Source: Deltaproteobacteria bacterium
GTDB taxonomy: Bacteria > Myxococcota_A > UBA9160 > SZUA-336
NCBI GenBank assembly: GCA_029261895.1
Contig: JAJDAK010000042.1
Span: forward strand, 1 to 41,630
DNA: 41,630 bases
Reading direction: 5' to 3'
Shown here: positions 34,080 through 41,337 of the stretch, in pieces
Layout of the letters: the number at the start of each line of letters is the position of its first letter
Position numbering within the stretch: position 1 is the first letter of the stretch
Position numbers and translations under genes: made by a program
The notes under the pieces: generated by a model
Seen by the model: only the letters and a program-made list of their open reading frames with translations
Databases searched by the model: none
What the model was told of the DNA's origin: nothing

Positions 34080-35246
34080 CTACTGACGAAGATCGTAGAA
34101 AGATTTCATTCCGAGCGTCTTCAGATCGGTGGAACGAAGTATCTCGGCAATCGCGTCAGGCGCACCCGGCTTTCCGTAGGGCGTTTCAAGCCCACGAAGT
34201 GAAAGGCGAAAATCTCGCGAGATCGCACGATCGATCGCGGCGCGGATGGCGTGTCGATCCTCAATGCAATCGATCACAGATCCGGCTCGCAGTCTGCCCC
34301 TCTGTCGGTCACCGATATTCACCGTGGGTACCTCGAAAACTGGGGCTTCAATGATGCCACTCGAAGAATTACCGATCACGGCTGTCGCGTGTTTCAAAAG
34401 GCTCAGATAGCGCAACTGCCCCAGCGAAGTCGAAACGTAAACGCGATCGCCTTTTCCGGTTGCATATCGATCAATCTCGTTATTGATTCGCTTGCCACCG
34501 GCATCTGCATTTGACTTCGTGATGACGCATTGCGCGTCGGGAAACTCATCTAGCGCCGCGAAGAGTTTCGCCACCGCCACTTCTGGGGGTGTGTCGCCCA
34601 ATGTGGCTGGGTGATAGGTCACCACGAAGATCGGGCGTTCCATATCGAGTCCCAGGTCCTGCTCAATGGCTTCCGCGTTCATCAGATCCAACGCATAGAT
34701 AACATCCACACCCAATGAACCGACATGGAACACGCGGTCCGGGTGCTCACCAAGCTGAATCACACGTTGCCTATAGGGCGCGGCAGCAACGAAATGTAGC
34801 TGAGACATCTTGGTCACAGCGTGCCGAATGGATTCGTCGATTGCGCCTTCAGACGTCTCCCCTCCGTGGATGTGAGCGATTGGGATCCGTGCAACCATCG
34901 CCGCCTGAGCAGCAGCAAGAATTTCAAAACGATCGCCAAGCACCAAACAGAGATCCGGGCGCAGACGCTCGAACGTTTCGGCGAAACCAATCGTTCCGAT
35001 GCCAATGGCTTTGGTGACCGCCGACGCTGAATCGCCTTCTTGCAACATTTCCACGCGTTCGGTGATCGGCAGACCATCAGCTTCGATCTCACTTGCGGTG
35101 AGACCGAACTCGCTAGACAGGTGCATGCCGGTCGCAACAATCGATAGACGGATATCCGGGTCTTCTTGCAGTCGCTTCAAAAGTAGCGACATCAGACCGT
35201 ATTCAGCGCGAGATCCGGTAACGACACAGATGTGTCGCGGACTCAT
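34080..35246 (-). CDS. neuC: Hydrolysing nucleotide-sugar 2-epimerase, NeuC/LegG-like
   Basis: A 388-residue GT-B-fold epimerase. Motifs are VVTGSRAEYGLMS (about 8-20), LVLGDRFEILAAA (about 102-114), AHIHGGETSEGAIDESIRHA (about 126-145), VTYHPATLGD (about 217-226) and NSSSGIIEAP (about 298-307). Enzymes of this group hydrolyse a UDP- or GDP-activated N-acetylated sugar to a free mannosamine-type epimer: UDP-GlcNAc for NeuC, or the 2,4-diacetamido-trideoxy sugar for LegG. LegC and PtmE neighbours favour the legionaminic branch. Its ATG overlaps the legC stop by four bases. The gene before it ends 86 bp from ptmE's start. Confidence 0.9.
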   Translation of the reverse strand: MSPRHICVVTGSRAEYGLMSLLLKRLQEDPDIRLSIVATGMHLSSEFGLTASEIEADGLPITERVEMLQEGDSASAVTKAIGIGTIGFAETFERLRPDLCLVLGDRFEILAAAQAAMVARIPIAHIHGGETSEGAIDESIRHAVTKMSQLHFVAAAPYRQRVIQLGEHPDRVFHVGSLGVDVIYALDLMNAEAIEQDLGLDMERPIFVVTYHPATLGDTPPEVAVAKLFAALDEFPDAQCVITKSNADAGGKRINNEIDRYATGKGDRVYVSTSLGQLRYLSLLKHATAVIGNSSSGIIEAPVFEVPTVNIGDRQRGRLRAGSVIDCIEDRHAIRAAIDRAISRDFRLSLRGLETPYGKPGAPDAIAEILRSTDLKTLGMKSFYDLRQ

Positions 35247-36427
35247 AGCTCCCGACTCAAACTCGCACTGCTAGGGATGCACACCAATCGTCCGCCGATA
35301 TCGATGGATTGAGATAGGTCCATTCGCGGACAGTTTTGATACATCGGCAACTCGTGCAATGGCCGCCAACATGGTCGACAGAGCAAGCCCGATAGATGCA
35401 GCTCTTTCAGCAGCGCATCCCGTTGGTCCTGATGTTCGGGCGCAATCAGAATCGCATTCAACCAGTAGTTGCTTCGCGACCCCTCAGGTTCTTCAACGAA
35501 TTCAACACCCCGAATCTCGGCACAGACCGTTCGATAACGATCCGCCAACTTTCGTTTCTTTTCCACGAGCTCGGGCAGACGCTCGAGTTGCGCACAACCC
35601 AGCGCGGCATTGATTCCCGGCATGCGGTAGTTGAAGCCGATTTCGTCGTGGTCGTAGGACCAGTCATGATTGAGCTTCGCGGTGGTGGACAAATGACGTG
35701 CACGCGTAGCGATGCTCTCATCGGTGGTCAACAATGCACCACCGCCGCCGGTGCTGATTAACTTGTTGCCGTTAAAACTCAGCACGGAGAATCGCTGACC
35801 CGCATGCACCGAGTGCCCCTGGTACTGACTGCCAATGGCCTCGGTCGCATCGTTTACAAGAGCGATACCGAAACGTTCCGAGAGTTTGTCGAGCGCTTCA
35901 AGCTGGCACGGATGTCCTAATACGTGCACTGGAACCAGCGCGCGAATCGGCCGCCCCGTCACACGATTTGTTAATCCGTTTTCATCGAGAACGGCCAATC
36001 GCTCCAGGTACTCACCGAGCTTTTCCGGATCGATACCCAACGTCGACGATTCGCAATCCACAAAATGTGGCGTCGCGCCGCAATACGTCACGGCGTTCGC
36101 TGTGGCGACAAAGGTCAAACTTGGCACAAGCACTTCGTCGCCGGGCTTCACGCCAGCAGCCACAAGAGCCAAGTGGAGCGCCGCGGTACCGGTTACCGTC
36201 GCCACCGCATACGGAACGCCACAGGCTTCCGCGAGCGCGTTCTCAAAGCGCTCTACATAACCGCTGCCGCTGGAGATCCAGCCACTTTCGAGACATTCGA
36301 GGATGTACTCAGACTCGAGCGTTCCCAACTCAGGTTCATGCAGGGGAATAAACTCGATCGGAGGCAAAACACCCCGAATCGCCGAAACAACGGCGTCGAT
36401 ATTGAACACAGTGGTTGTTTGAGTCAC
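35243..36427 (-). CDS. legC: LegC-family PLP-dependent aminotransferase
   Basis: A 394-residue DegT/DnrJ/EryC1/StrS-type sugar aminotransferase, starting at GTG 36427. The N-terminal HEPELGTLESEYILECLESG (about 30-49) and SGYVERFENALAEACG are distinctive of the LegC group. The PLP-binding core shows VTGTAALHLAL (about 78-88), PSLTFVATANAV (about 102-113) and the internal aldimine Lys222 in SFNGNKLISTGGGG. LegC adds the C4 amino group to a 4-keto-6-deoxy-GlcNAc nucleotide on the way to legionaminic acid. The dehydratase (LegB), synthase (LegI) and CMP-transferase (LegF) are not in this window, so they must lie elsewhere or past the right edge. Confidence 0.92.
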   Translation of the reverse strand: MTQTTTVFNIDAVVSAIRGVLPPIEFIPLHEPELGTLESEYILECLESGWISSGSGYVERFENALAEACGVPYAVATVTGTAALHLALVAAGVKPGDEVLVPSLTFVATANAVTYCGATPHFVDCESSTLGIDPEKLGEYLERLAVLDENGLTNRVTGRPIRALVPVHVLGHPCQLEALDKLSERFGIALVNDATEAIGSQYQGHSVHAGQRFSVLSFNGNKLISTGGGGALLTTDESIATRARHLSTTAKLNHDWSYDHDEIGFNYRMPGINAALGCAQLERLPELVEKKRKLADRYRTVCAEIRGVEFVEEPEGSRSNYWLNAILIAPEHQDQRDALLKELHLSGLLCRPCWRPLHELPMYQNCPRMDLSQSIDIGGRLVCIPSSASLSREL

Positions 36428-36510
36428 GCGATAGGACCCTCACTCTATGGAAGCTCTCATCGTCAAGTCGCTGCGACACTTGATGAAAGTCTTTCCAGCG
36501 GCAGAAGTCG

Positions 36511-36554
36511 AAGGGTCTACCTGTCTATTAAGACAGGTAGACCCTTCTTTTTCT
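36511..36554 (+). terminator. Strong intrinsic terminator, plus-strand oriented
   Basis: A perfect 16-bp stem (aagggtctacctgtct at 36511-36526 against agacaggtagaccctt at 36531-36546) with an ATTA loop is followed by ctttttctt. The U-tract is on the plus strand, but no plus-strand gene precedes it. On the minus strand the hairpin begins eight bases after the small gene at 36554 and is followed by a poor tract (cgacttctgcc), so it may still help end that transcript. Confidence 0.8.
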
Positions 36555-36742
36555 TATGCGAAGAGATCGAGGTTCGTACCGTGACCGTCGTTACTCTTCG
36601 CGCCGGCATCGCCCGCGGCCTCAACCAGCTTCACCGCTGCTTCGCCTTCGGCCTTCTGCTGATCATTCGATCGAGCAACGGACGAGACGTTGGCCTGTTG
36701 AGCATGCCCTTTGGCTTCTACTGCTGCACTTGCGAGTTCCAT
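36554..36742 (-). CDS. Small helical protein, possible YjfB-like motility protein
   Basis: A 62-residue protein. ATG 36742 is chosen over upstream starts because AGGAGG lies exactly five bases before it. The opening MELASAAVEAKGHAQQANVS and the QQKAEGEAAVKLVEAA segment resemble the roughly 60-residue YjfB putative motility family (MDIx...Q...VS...DxQK...A..L), but the match is loose and made by eye. It is amphipathic, Ala-rich and has no signal peptide. It sits between the nonulosonic acid operon and the radical SAM cluster, both consistent with flagellar glycosylation loci. A strong hairpin follows its stop. Confidence 0.6.
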   Translation of the reverse strand: MELASAAVEAKGHAQQANVSSVARSNDQQKAEGEAAVKLVEAAGDAGAKSNDGHGTNLDLFA

Positions 36743-36747
36743 AAGAA

Positions 36748-36753
36748 CCTCCT
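36748..36753 (-). promoter_or_regulatory. Consensus Shine-Dalgarno of the small helical protein gene
   Basis: AGGAGG (plus-strand cctcct) with TTCTT before ATG 36742 is the strongest ribosome-binding site noted in the window. It suggests high translation of this small protein and fixes the start. Confidence 0.7.
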
Positions 36754-36842
36754 GTGTCATGGGGTGGTTCGGACTCACCCAGCAAGGTCTTAAGTCCGTC
36801 CCAAGTTTCTACCGCTGACCCGCGTTTCCTTACTTATCCATC

Positions 36843-36856
36843 CGGCAGAACTGCCG
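36843..36856. promoter_or_regulatory. 14-bp inverted repeat upstream of the radical SAM run
   Basis: cggcag-aa-ctgccg is a perfect inverted repeat centred about 46 bp before ATG 36896, in the divergent gap between the small minus-strand gene and the radical SAM cluster. Its size and symmetry fit a repressor or activator operator. The regulator is unknown. Confidence 0.45.
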
Positions 36857-36895
36857 ATCGAATAGGCAAGGCGAGGTTTCGAAAGGGCGAAATCA

Positions 36896-37963
36896 ATGGG
36901 AATTCTCTATTCGAAGATGAAGACGTTCCATTTCGGCGAGAAACTGGACTCATTGCCGAAAGAAGTGGACGAGATCAAAGCGCCGATCCATATCCGGATC
37001 AAACCCACGAACGTTTGCAATCACGATTGCTACTACTGCGCCTATAAGGTGAGCGACCTACAGCTCGGCGGCGAAATGGTAGAGCGCGACCGTATTCCGC
37101 AGGCGAAGATGGCGGAGATCGTCGAAGACATTATCGAAATGGGAGTGGAGGCCGTCACCTTCAGCGGTGGCGGCGAGCCCTTCCTGTATCCCCACCTACT
37201 CGAAACCGTGAAACGACTTGCGGACTCTCCCGTGAAGTTCGCATCGCTTTCCAACGGCTCGCGTCTTCATGGGGAAATCGCAGAGGTCTTTGCCCATAAC
37301 GCGACCTGGCTACGCATTTCGATTGATGGCTGGGACGACGAAAGCTACGCAAAGTATCGAGGGATCAAAGGTCAACCGTTCTCCAAATTGATGCAAAACA
37401 TGGCGGCCTTTAAGAAGTTGGGTGGTTCGTGCTACCTCGGCGTAAGCCTGATTACCGACCGCGCCAACGCACCCCACGTCTTCGACTTTTGCTCGCGCCT
37501 GAAAGATACCGGTGTCGACAGCGTGAAGATATCGCCTTGCATCCTTAGTAACGACGGTGCGCAGAGTAACGAATATCATCGGCCGATTTTCGACTTGGTT
37601 CGAAGGCACGTCGACAAGGCCAAGAACGAACTGGAGGGCGATGGCTTCGAGGTCTTCGACGCCTATCATGAGCTCGATCTGAAATTCACCAAAGACTACA
37701 AATGGTGTCCCTATCTCCAAGTTCTACCCATCATCGGTGCTGACCTCAACGTCTATTCCTGCCAAGACAAAGCGTACACCAACGAGGGTCGAATCGGTTC
37801 TATCAAAGATATTCGTTTCAAGGATTTCTGGTTTTCCGACAAGAACAAGTTTTTCAATATCGATCCATCGCAGCATTGCAATCATCATTGCGTCGCCAAT
37901 CTAAAGAACAAGGCGGTGCTGGAGTATCTCGAAACCGACCGCAACCACCTCGGATTCGTTTAG
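36896..37963 (+). CDS. Radical SAM protein with C-terminal Twitch/SPASM-like cluster site
   Basis: A 355-residue radical SAM enzyme. The [4Fe-4S]-SAM motif is CNHDCYYC (C41, C45, C48), followed by the SAM-contacting FSGGGEP (about 89-95). The C-terminus adds four cysteines, C271 (KWCPYLQ), C289 (VYSCQD), C328 and C332 (CNHHC), suited to one auxiliary cluster of the Twitch type. Such enzymes start radical chemistry on peptides or sugars. Its place next to LegC/NeuC/PtmE genes suggests a sugar or glycan substrate, but that is inference. AAAGGGCG precedes the ATG. It is first in a five-gene run. Confidence 0.88.
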   Translation: MGILYSKMKTFHFGEKLDSLPKEVDEIKAPIHIRIKPTNVCNHDCYYCAYKVSDLQLGGEMVERDRIPQAKMAEIVEDIIEMGVEAVTFSGGGEPFLYPHLLETVKRLADSPVKFASLSNGSRLHGEIAEVFAHNATWLRISIDGWDDESYAKYRGIKGQPFSKLMQNMAAFKKLGGSCYLGVSLITDRANAPHVFDFCSRLKDTGVDSVKISPCILSNDGAQSNEYHRPIFDLVRRHVDKAKNELEGDGFEVFDAYHELDLKFTKDYKWCPYLQVLPIIGADLNVYSCQDKAYTNEGRIGSIKDIRFKDFWFSDKNKFFNIDPSQHCNHHCVANLKNKAVLEYLETDRNHLGFV

Positions 37964-37976
37964 GAGGTAACGAGCG

Positions 37977-38648
37977 ATGCCCGAAGTCGATATCGGATAT
38001 CCACATTCCAAGTCGAAGCGCGTCGTTGGAACGAATGTTCGGACGATTCAAAACCGCATCAACGCGTTCAAACTCGGAAAAGAATACTATGATGGGGATC
38101 GGAACGACGGCTACGGCGGCTTTCGCTACGACGGTCGCTGGTCTGGTCTCATTCCCCAATTGATCGGTCGCTACGGGTTAAGTGAGTCATCTTCGGTGCT
38201 GGATTTGGGTTGCAAGAAAGGCTTCTTCCTTCACGACCTGAAACAGGCACTCCCCGGAATTCGCGTTCGGGGCATTGAAAACCACCCCTATCCTTTGCAA
38301 GAAGCCATGGAAACGGTCCGTGACGATCTCGTCTTGGCGCCGTATCAAGACCTTCCATTTGACGACCATGAGTTCGACTTCGTAATGGGCTTCGCAGCGA
38401 TCTACATGCTGAACCTTCGCGATATCATGAGTTGTCTCCGCGAGATTCAGCGCGTGGGTAAGGGTCAGGCCTATATCACCGTTGGCGCGTATCGTACCAA
38501 GGAAGAGCGCGACCTCTTTCTCGAGTGGACACTGCTGGGTTGCACCGTACTTCATGTCGATGAATGGCTCGAGGTCTTTCGCGAAACCGGTTACACGGGT
38601 GACTATTACTTCACAACCGCCTCATCGTTGGGGCTGGTGCGCGGATAG
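37977..38648 (+). CDS. Class I SAM-dependent methyltransferase
   Basis: A 223-residue methyltransferase of the Methyltransf_11/25 type. Motif I is VLDLGCKKGFF (about 74-84), the acidic end of strand 2 is RGIENHPYPL (Glu about 101), the post-I region reads APYQDLPFDDHEFDFVMGF (about 121-139), and strand 5 is LREIQRVGKGQAYITVG. A Lys-Lys pair in motif I (GCKKG rather than GCGxG) is unusual but seen in some sugar methyltransferases. AGGAGG precedes the ATG, 13 bases after the previous stop, so it is co-transcribed with the radical SAM gene. The acceptor is probably a sugar or sugar-linked peptide (inferred). Confidence 0.87.
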   Translation: MPEVDIGYPHSKSKRVVGTNVRTIQNRINAFKLGKEYYDGDRNDGYGGFRYDGRWSGLIPQLIGRYGLSESSSVLDLGCKKGFFLHDLKQALPGIRVRGIENHPYPLQEAMETVRDDLVLAPYQDLPFDDHEFDFVMGFAAIYMLNLRDIMSCLREIQRVGKGQAYITVGAYRTKEERDLFLEWTLLGCTVLHVDEWLEVFRETGYTGDYYFTTASSLGLVRG

Positions 38649-38654
38649 CACCGT

Positions 38655-39416
38655 ATGCAGGACAAACGCGTCCTCATCACTGGCGCTTCGCGCGGACTCG
38701 GCGCGATCGCAGCGGTCGACTTTGCAGAACGTGGGGCCAAGGTCGCCCTACTTGCGCGCAGCATCGATGACCTAGAAAAGGTTCGGCAATCCTGCTCGCA
38801 GCCCGAATGTCATACCGCGATTGCGGTTGACTTGACAGATGCCAACGCGATTTCCGACGCGGTTTTGAGTGCTGGAGCTTTCCTCGGAGGTTTCGACTGC
38901 GTGTTACACGTGGCCGGAGGCGGATTGGGTCTTCGCGAAGCTCTCCTTAGCGCGACCGATATATCGAAACTCTTCACACTCAATGTCGCCGCGGCAGCAG
39001 AGATCAATCGCCTCGTTGCCCCTTCTATGCTTCAAAGCGGCTCGGGCTCACTGGTGCACGTTGGCTCGATCGCGGGCAGTGAGAGCACGGGGTCCGTCGG
39101 TTACAACACAGTCAAAGCCGCACTGTCGGGCTATGTGCGATCACTCGGAAACGAACTCGCGGGATCCGGCATCGTTGCAACGGGAATCCTACCGGGTGGT
39201 TTCTTCGCACCGGGGAATGCCTTTGATCGCCTGGGCCGGTCAAAGCCCGAAGCTGTGAATCAGTTCATTGAAGATCGCCTGCCACGAAAGCGTTTAGCCG
39301 ATGCTTCTGAAGTGGTCGCCCTGCTCCGCTTTCTCAGCTCAGACGAAGCCAGCATGATGGGTGGCTGCATGGTTCCAATCGACGCGGGTGAAGGAAGCCA
39401 CTATGTCGGCGCCTGA
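38655..39416 (+). CDS. SDR oxidoreductase (PtmA-like by context)
   Basis: A 253-residue classical short-chain dehydrogenase. The NAD(P) loop is ITGASRGLGAIAA (about 8-20), followed by HVAGGG (about 85-90), Ser in HVGSIAGSES (about 135-144) and the catalytic Tyr150/Lys154 in YNTVK. The C-terminal SSDEASMMGGCMVPIDAGEG is standard. In Campylobacter flagellin-glycosylation loci an SDR (PtmA) sits beside legionaminic genes; this assignment rests on context, not on a distinguishing motif. It begins six bases after the methyltransferase stop and overlaps the next gene by 14 bases. Confidence 0.87.
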   Translation: MQDKRVLITGASRGLGAIAAVDFAERGAKVALLARSIDDLEKVRQSCSQPECHTAIAVDLTDANAISDAVLSAGAFLGGFDCVLHVAGGGLGLREALLSATDISKLFTLNVAAAAEINRLVAPSMLQSGSGSLVHVGSIAGSESTGSVGYNTVKAALSGYVRSLGNELAGSGIVATGILPGGFFAPGNAFDRLGRSKPEAVNQFIEDRLPRKRLADASEVVALLRFLSSDEASMMGGCMVPIDAGEGSHYVGA

Positions 39417-41316
39417 ACTCGATCTCGCACTCAATGGCCGCATTGAGGAACTTCGAATCCGATTCGATCCTAAACGAAAAATCACATTGGTTCAGTCGCC
39501 TCAGTTTTTGTTCGAAGCCATCAACCTTGAAGTGATTCGACGCAAGGGCTATTACGCGTTTCCACCCACCGGACTCCAATGGGTCGCCAAGGTCCTGCGG
39601 AATCGCGGATTCAGCATCGACATCCTCGACCTGAACTTTCTACTGCTGCGGAAGATCATCGACGAGCCCGATTTTGATCACCGCGATTGGTTGAGCCTTC
39701 TTGATGATCACCTCGATCGGGTTCAGCCCTCGATTGTAGGCGTGACTTGCCTGACCGTATTTTCCGAGCTTTTCGACACCACGCATCACCCACTCACCGA
39801 GATCTTTCGACATCTGAGGGCACGCGACGAACATCTCGTAATTGGCGGCGGACCTACGATCTCGAATGCGATCTTCGAGTACCTTGAGCGCGACCTCTGC
39901 GACTTTGTTGTCGAAGGCGAAGGCGAAGATCGCATGGCCTATATCATGGACCTTCTCTTCGACAAACCCGCAGCGCCCGTGTCCGGTGTTCATTTCAAGT
40001 ATCAAGGTCAAACACACGTGAGTCTTGGGCCCGCGGCCGCGTTCGAGCCCGAGGGAAACTTGATCGATACGTATCCGGAAGTTCCGATCGAAGACTACAC
40101 TTCGATTGGCTGCCTTAATCCATTTTCGCGCATGATGGGACAGGACACACCGTTCGGCGTGTTTCAATTGAACCGTGGTTGCCGCTACGACTGTAAGTTC
40201 TGTGGCGTTCGATCTTTCATGGGCAAGGGCATTCGAACTTCGCGCGTCGATGAGGTCCTCTCTGAGATCGAATATCTCGCAGCAGATCGCGGGATTCGTC
40301 ATTTCGATGTGCTCGATGACGATTTTCTTGCACGCAAAGAAGATACCCTGGCGCTCTTGGGCGGCATGACAGAGCTGCGCAGTCAATATCCCTTCACTTG
40401 GTCGGCAAGCAACGGCCTCGTCGGCGGCGCGCTTACGAACGATGTATTGGAGCTCATGCGTAGTTCCGGATGCATGGGATTTCGCATCGGTATCGAATCC
40501 GGCGATCCCGAAATGCTACGTCGCATGCGCAAACCGGGAAGTGTTCCGCTCTTCGAAGACGTGGGGCGGCGCCTGGGCGACTATCCCGAATTTTTCGTGG
40601 GTGGCAATTACATCGTCGGTCTATTCGGTGAAGAAACCTGGGGCCAGATGCTGAACACGTTGGGACTCGCCTGCCGCGTAGACCTGGACTGGGCCTCGTT
40701 CACGGTTTTTCAGTTCACCAGCACCGCCGTCGTGGAGAAGGAACGCTTCGATACCAAGGGGCAGTCCGCAACCGACTTCGTACCGGTTAAGGATTCGTCC
40801 GACTATGCCATCGAGGACACACCGCTGATTGGCCCCGGAATATTCGAAGCGTTCGCATTCGGTGAAATTCCACCGCGGAGCGCGCTAAAGCATATCTGGT
40901 TTACGTTCAATCTATTGGCCAACTACATCAACAACAAAGCCTTCAAGCCTGGCGGGCACCCTGACAAGTACGCACGCTGGGTCGAAGCCCTACAGATCAA
41001 CTATCCTACCAACCCGTACATCGCGCTCTTTGAGGGGCTCGCACGCACTTTGCTTGGAGAGCATAAGCGCGCACAGCATTGCCATGCACGCACGCGACAA
41101 CTGCTCAATGATTCGAAGCTTTGGAAGTATCGTTTCCAGCGCTTTGGCCTTATAGAACTCGCGGACCGACCGCCCGAGCGGGACACCGACGTTTATGAAC
41201 GGCTGCACCACGTTCGCGCCAGCTACGCCAAGTACTTGCCAGCCCCCGCGCGGACCTTCAAGCGGCCAAAACGCCCGCAGATCGCTCCAGTGCGACCTGC
41301 AATTGCCGAAAAGTAA
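39403..41316 (+). CDS. Cobalamin-type (B12-binding) radical SAM protein
   Basis: A 637-residue protein. ATG 39403 is preferred over 39361 because GAAGGAAG lies seven bases upstream; it overlaps the SDR gene by 14 bases. Residues about 25-190 form a B12-binding-like Rossmann domain (YAFPPTGLQWVAKVLRNRGF near 51-70, VGVTCLTVF, HLVIGGGPTISNAIFEYL near 144-161, no DxHxxG loop, as usual in this class). The radical SAM motif is NRGCRYDCKFCGVRS (C260, C264, C267), followed by FDVLDDDFLA (about 301-310) and FRIGIESGDPEML. The C-terminal 100 residues are helical, TPR-like. Members catalyse C- or P-methylation and cyclisations. Confidence 0.88.
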   Translation: MSAPELDLALNGRIEELRIRFDPKRKITLVQSPQFLFEAINLEVIRRKGYYAFPPTGLQWVAKVLRNRGFSIDILDLNFLLLRKIIDEPDFDHRDWLSLLDDHLDRVQPSIVGVTCLTVFSELFDTTHHPLTEIFRHLRARDEHLVIGGGPTISNAIFEYLERDLCDFVVEGEGEDRMAYIMDLLFDKPAAPVSGVHFKYQGQTHVSLGPAAAFEPEGNLIDTYPEVPIEDYTSIGCLNPFSRMMGQDTPFGVFQLNRGCRYDCKFCGVRSFMGKGIRTSRVDEVLSEIEYLAADRGIRHFDVLDDDFLARKEDTLALLGGMTELRSQYPFTWSASNGLVGGALTNDVLELMRSSGCMGFRIGIESGDPEMLRRMRKPGSVPLFEDVGRRLGDYPEFFVGGNYIVGLFGEETWGQMLNTLGLACRVDLDWASFTVFQFTSTAVVEKERFDTKGQSATDFVPVKDSSDYAIEDTPLIGPGIFEAFAFGEIPPRSALKHIWFTFNLLANYINNKAFKPGGHPDKYARWVEALQINYPTNPYIALFEGLARTLLGEHKRAQHCHARTRQLLNDSKLWKYRFQRFGLIELADRPPERDTDVYERLHHVRASYAKYLPAPARTFKRPKRPQIAPVRPAIAEK

Positions 41317-41337
41317 TCACCAAGGAGTTCCATAGCC

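Noticed and set aside
36447..36584. 45-codon plus-strand ORF beginning MEALIVKSLRHL
   Set aside because: Reads straight through the strong terminator stem and has no Shine-Dalgarno; more likely a chance frame.
36065..36793. 242-residue plus-strand reading frame
   Set aside because: Runs through the antisense of legC, the terminator hairpin and the small gene; has no ribosome-binding site and no domain.
36743..36895. Sigma-54 (TGGCAC-N5-TTGC) or flagellar sigma-28 promoter in the divergent gap
   Set aside because: I looked because of the motility link. GG and GC pairs occur, but never with the required 10-base spacing, and no TAAA-N15-GCCGATAA pattern is present.
39640..40386. 248-residue minus-strand reading frame
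   Set aside because: Antisense to the B12-type radical SAM gene, which has intact cysteine motifs.
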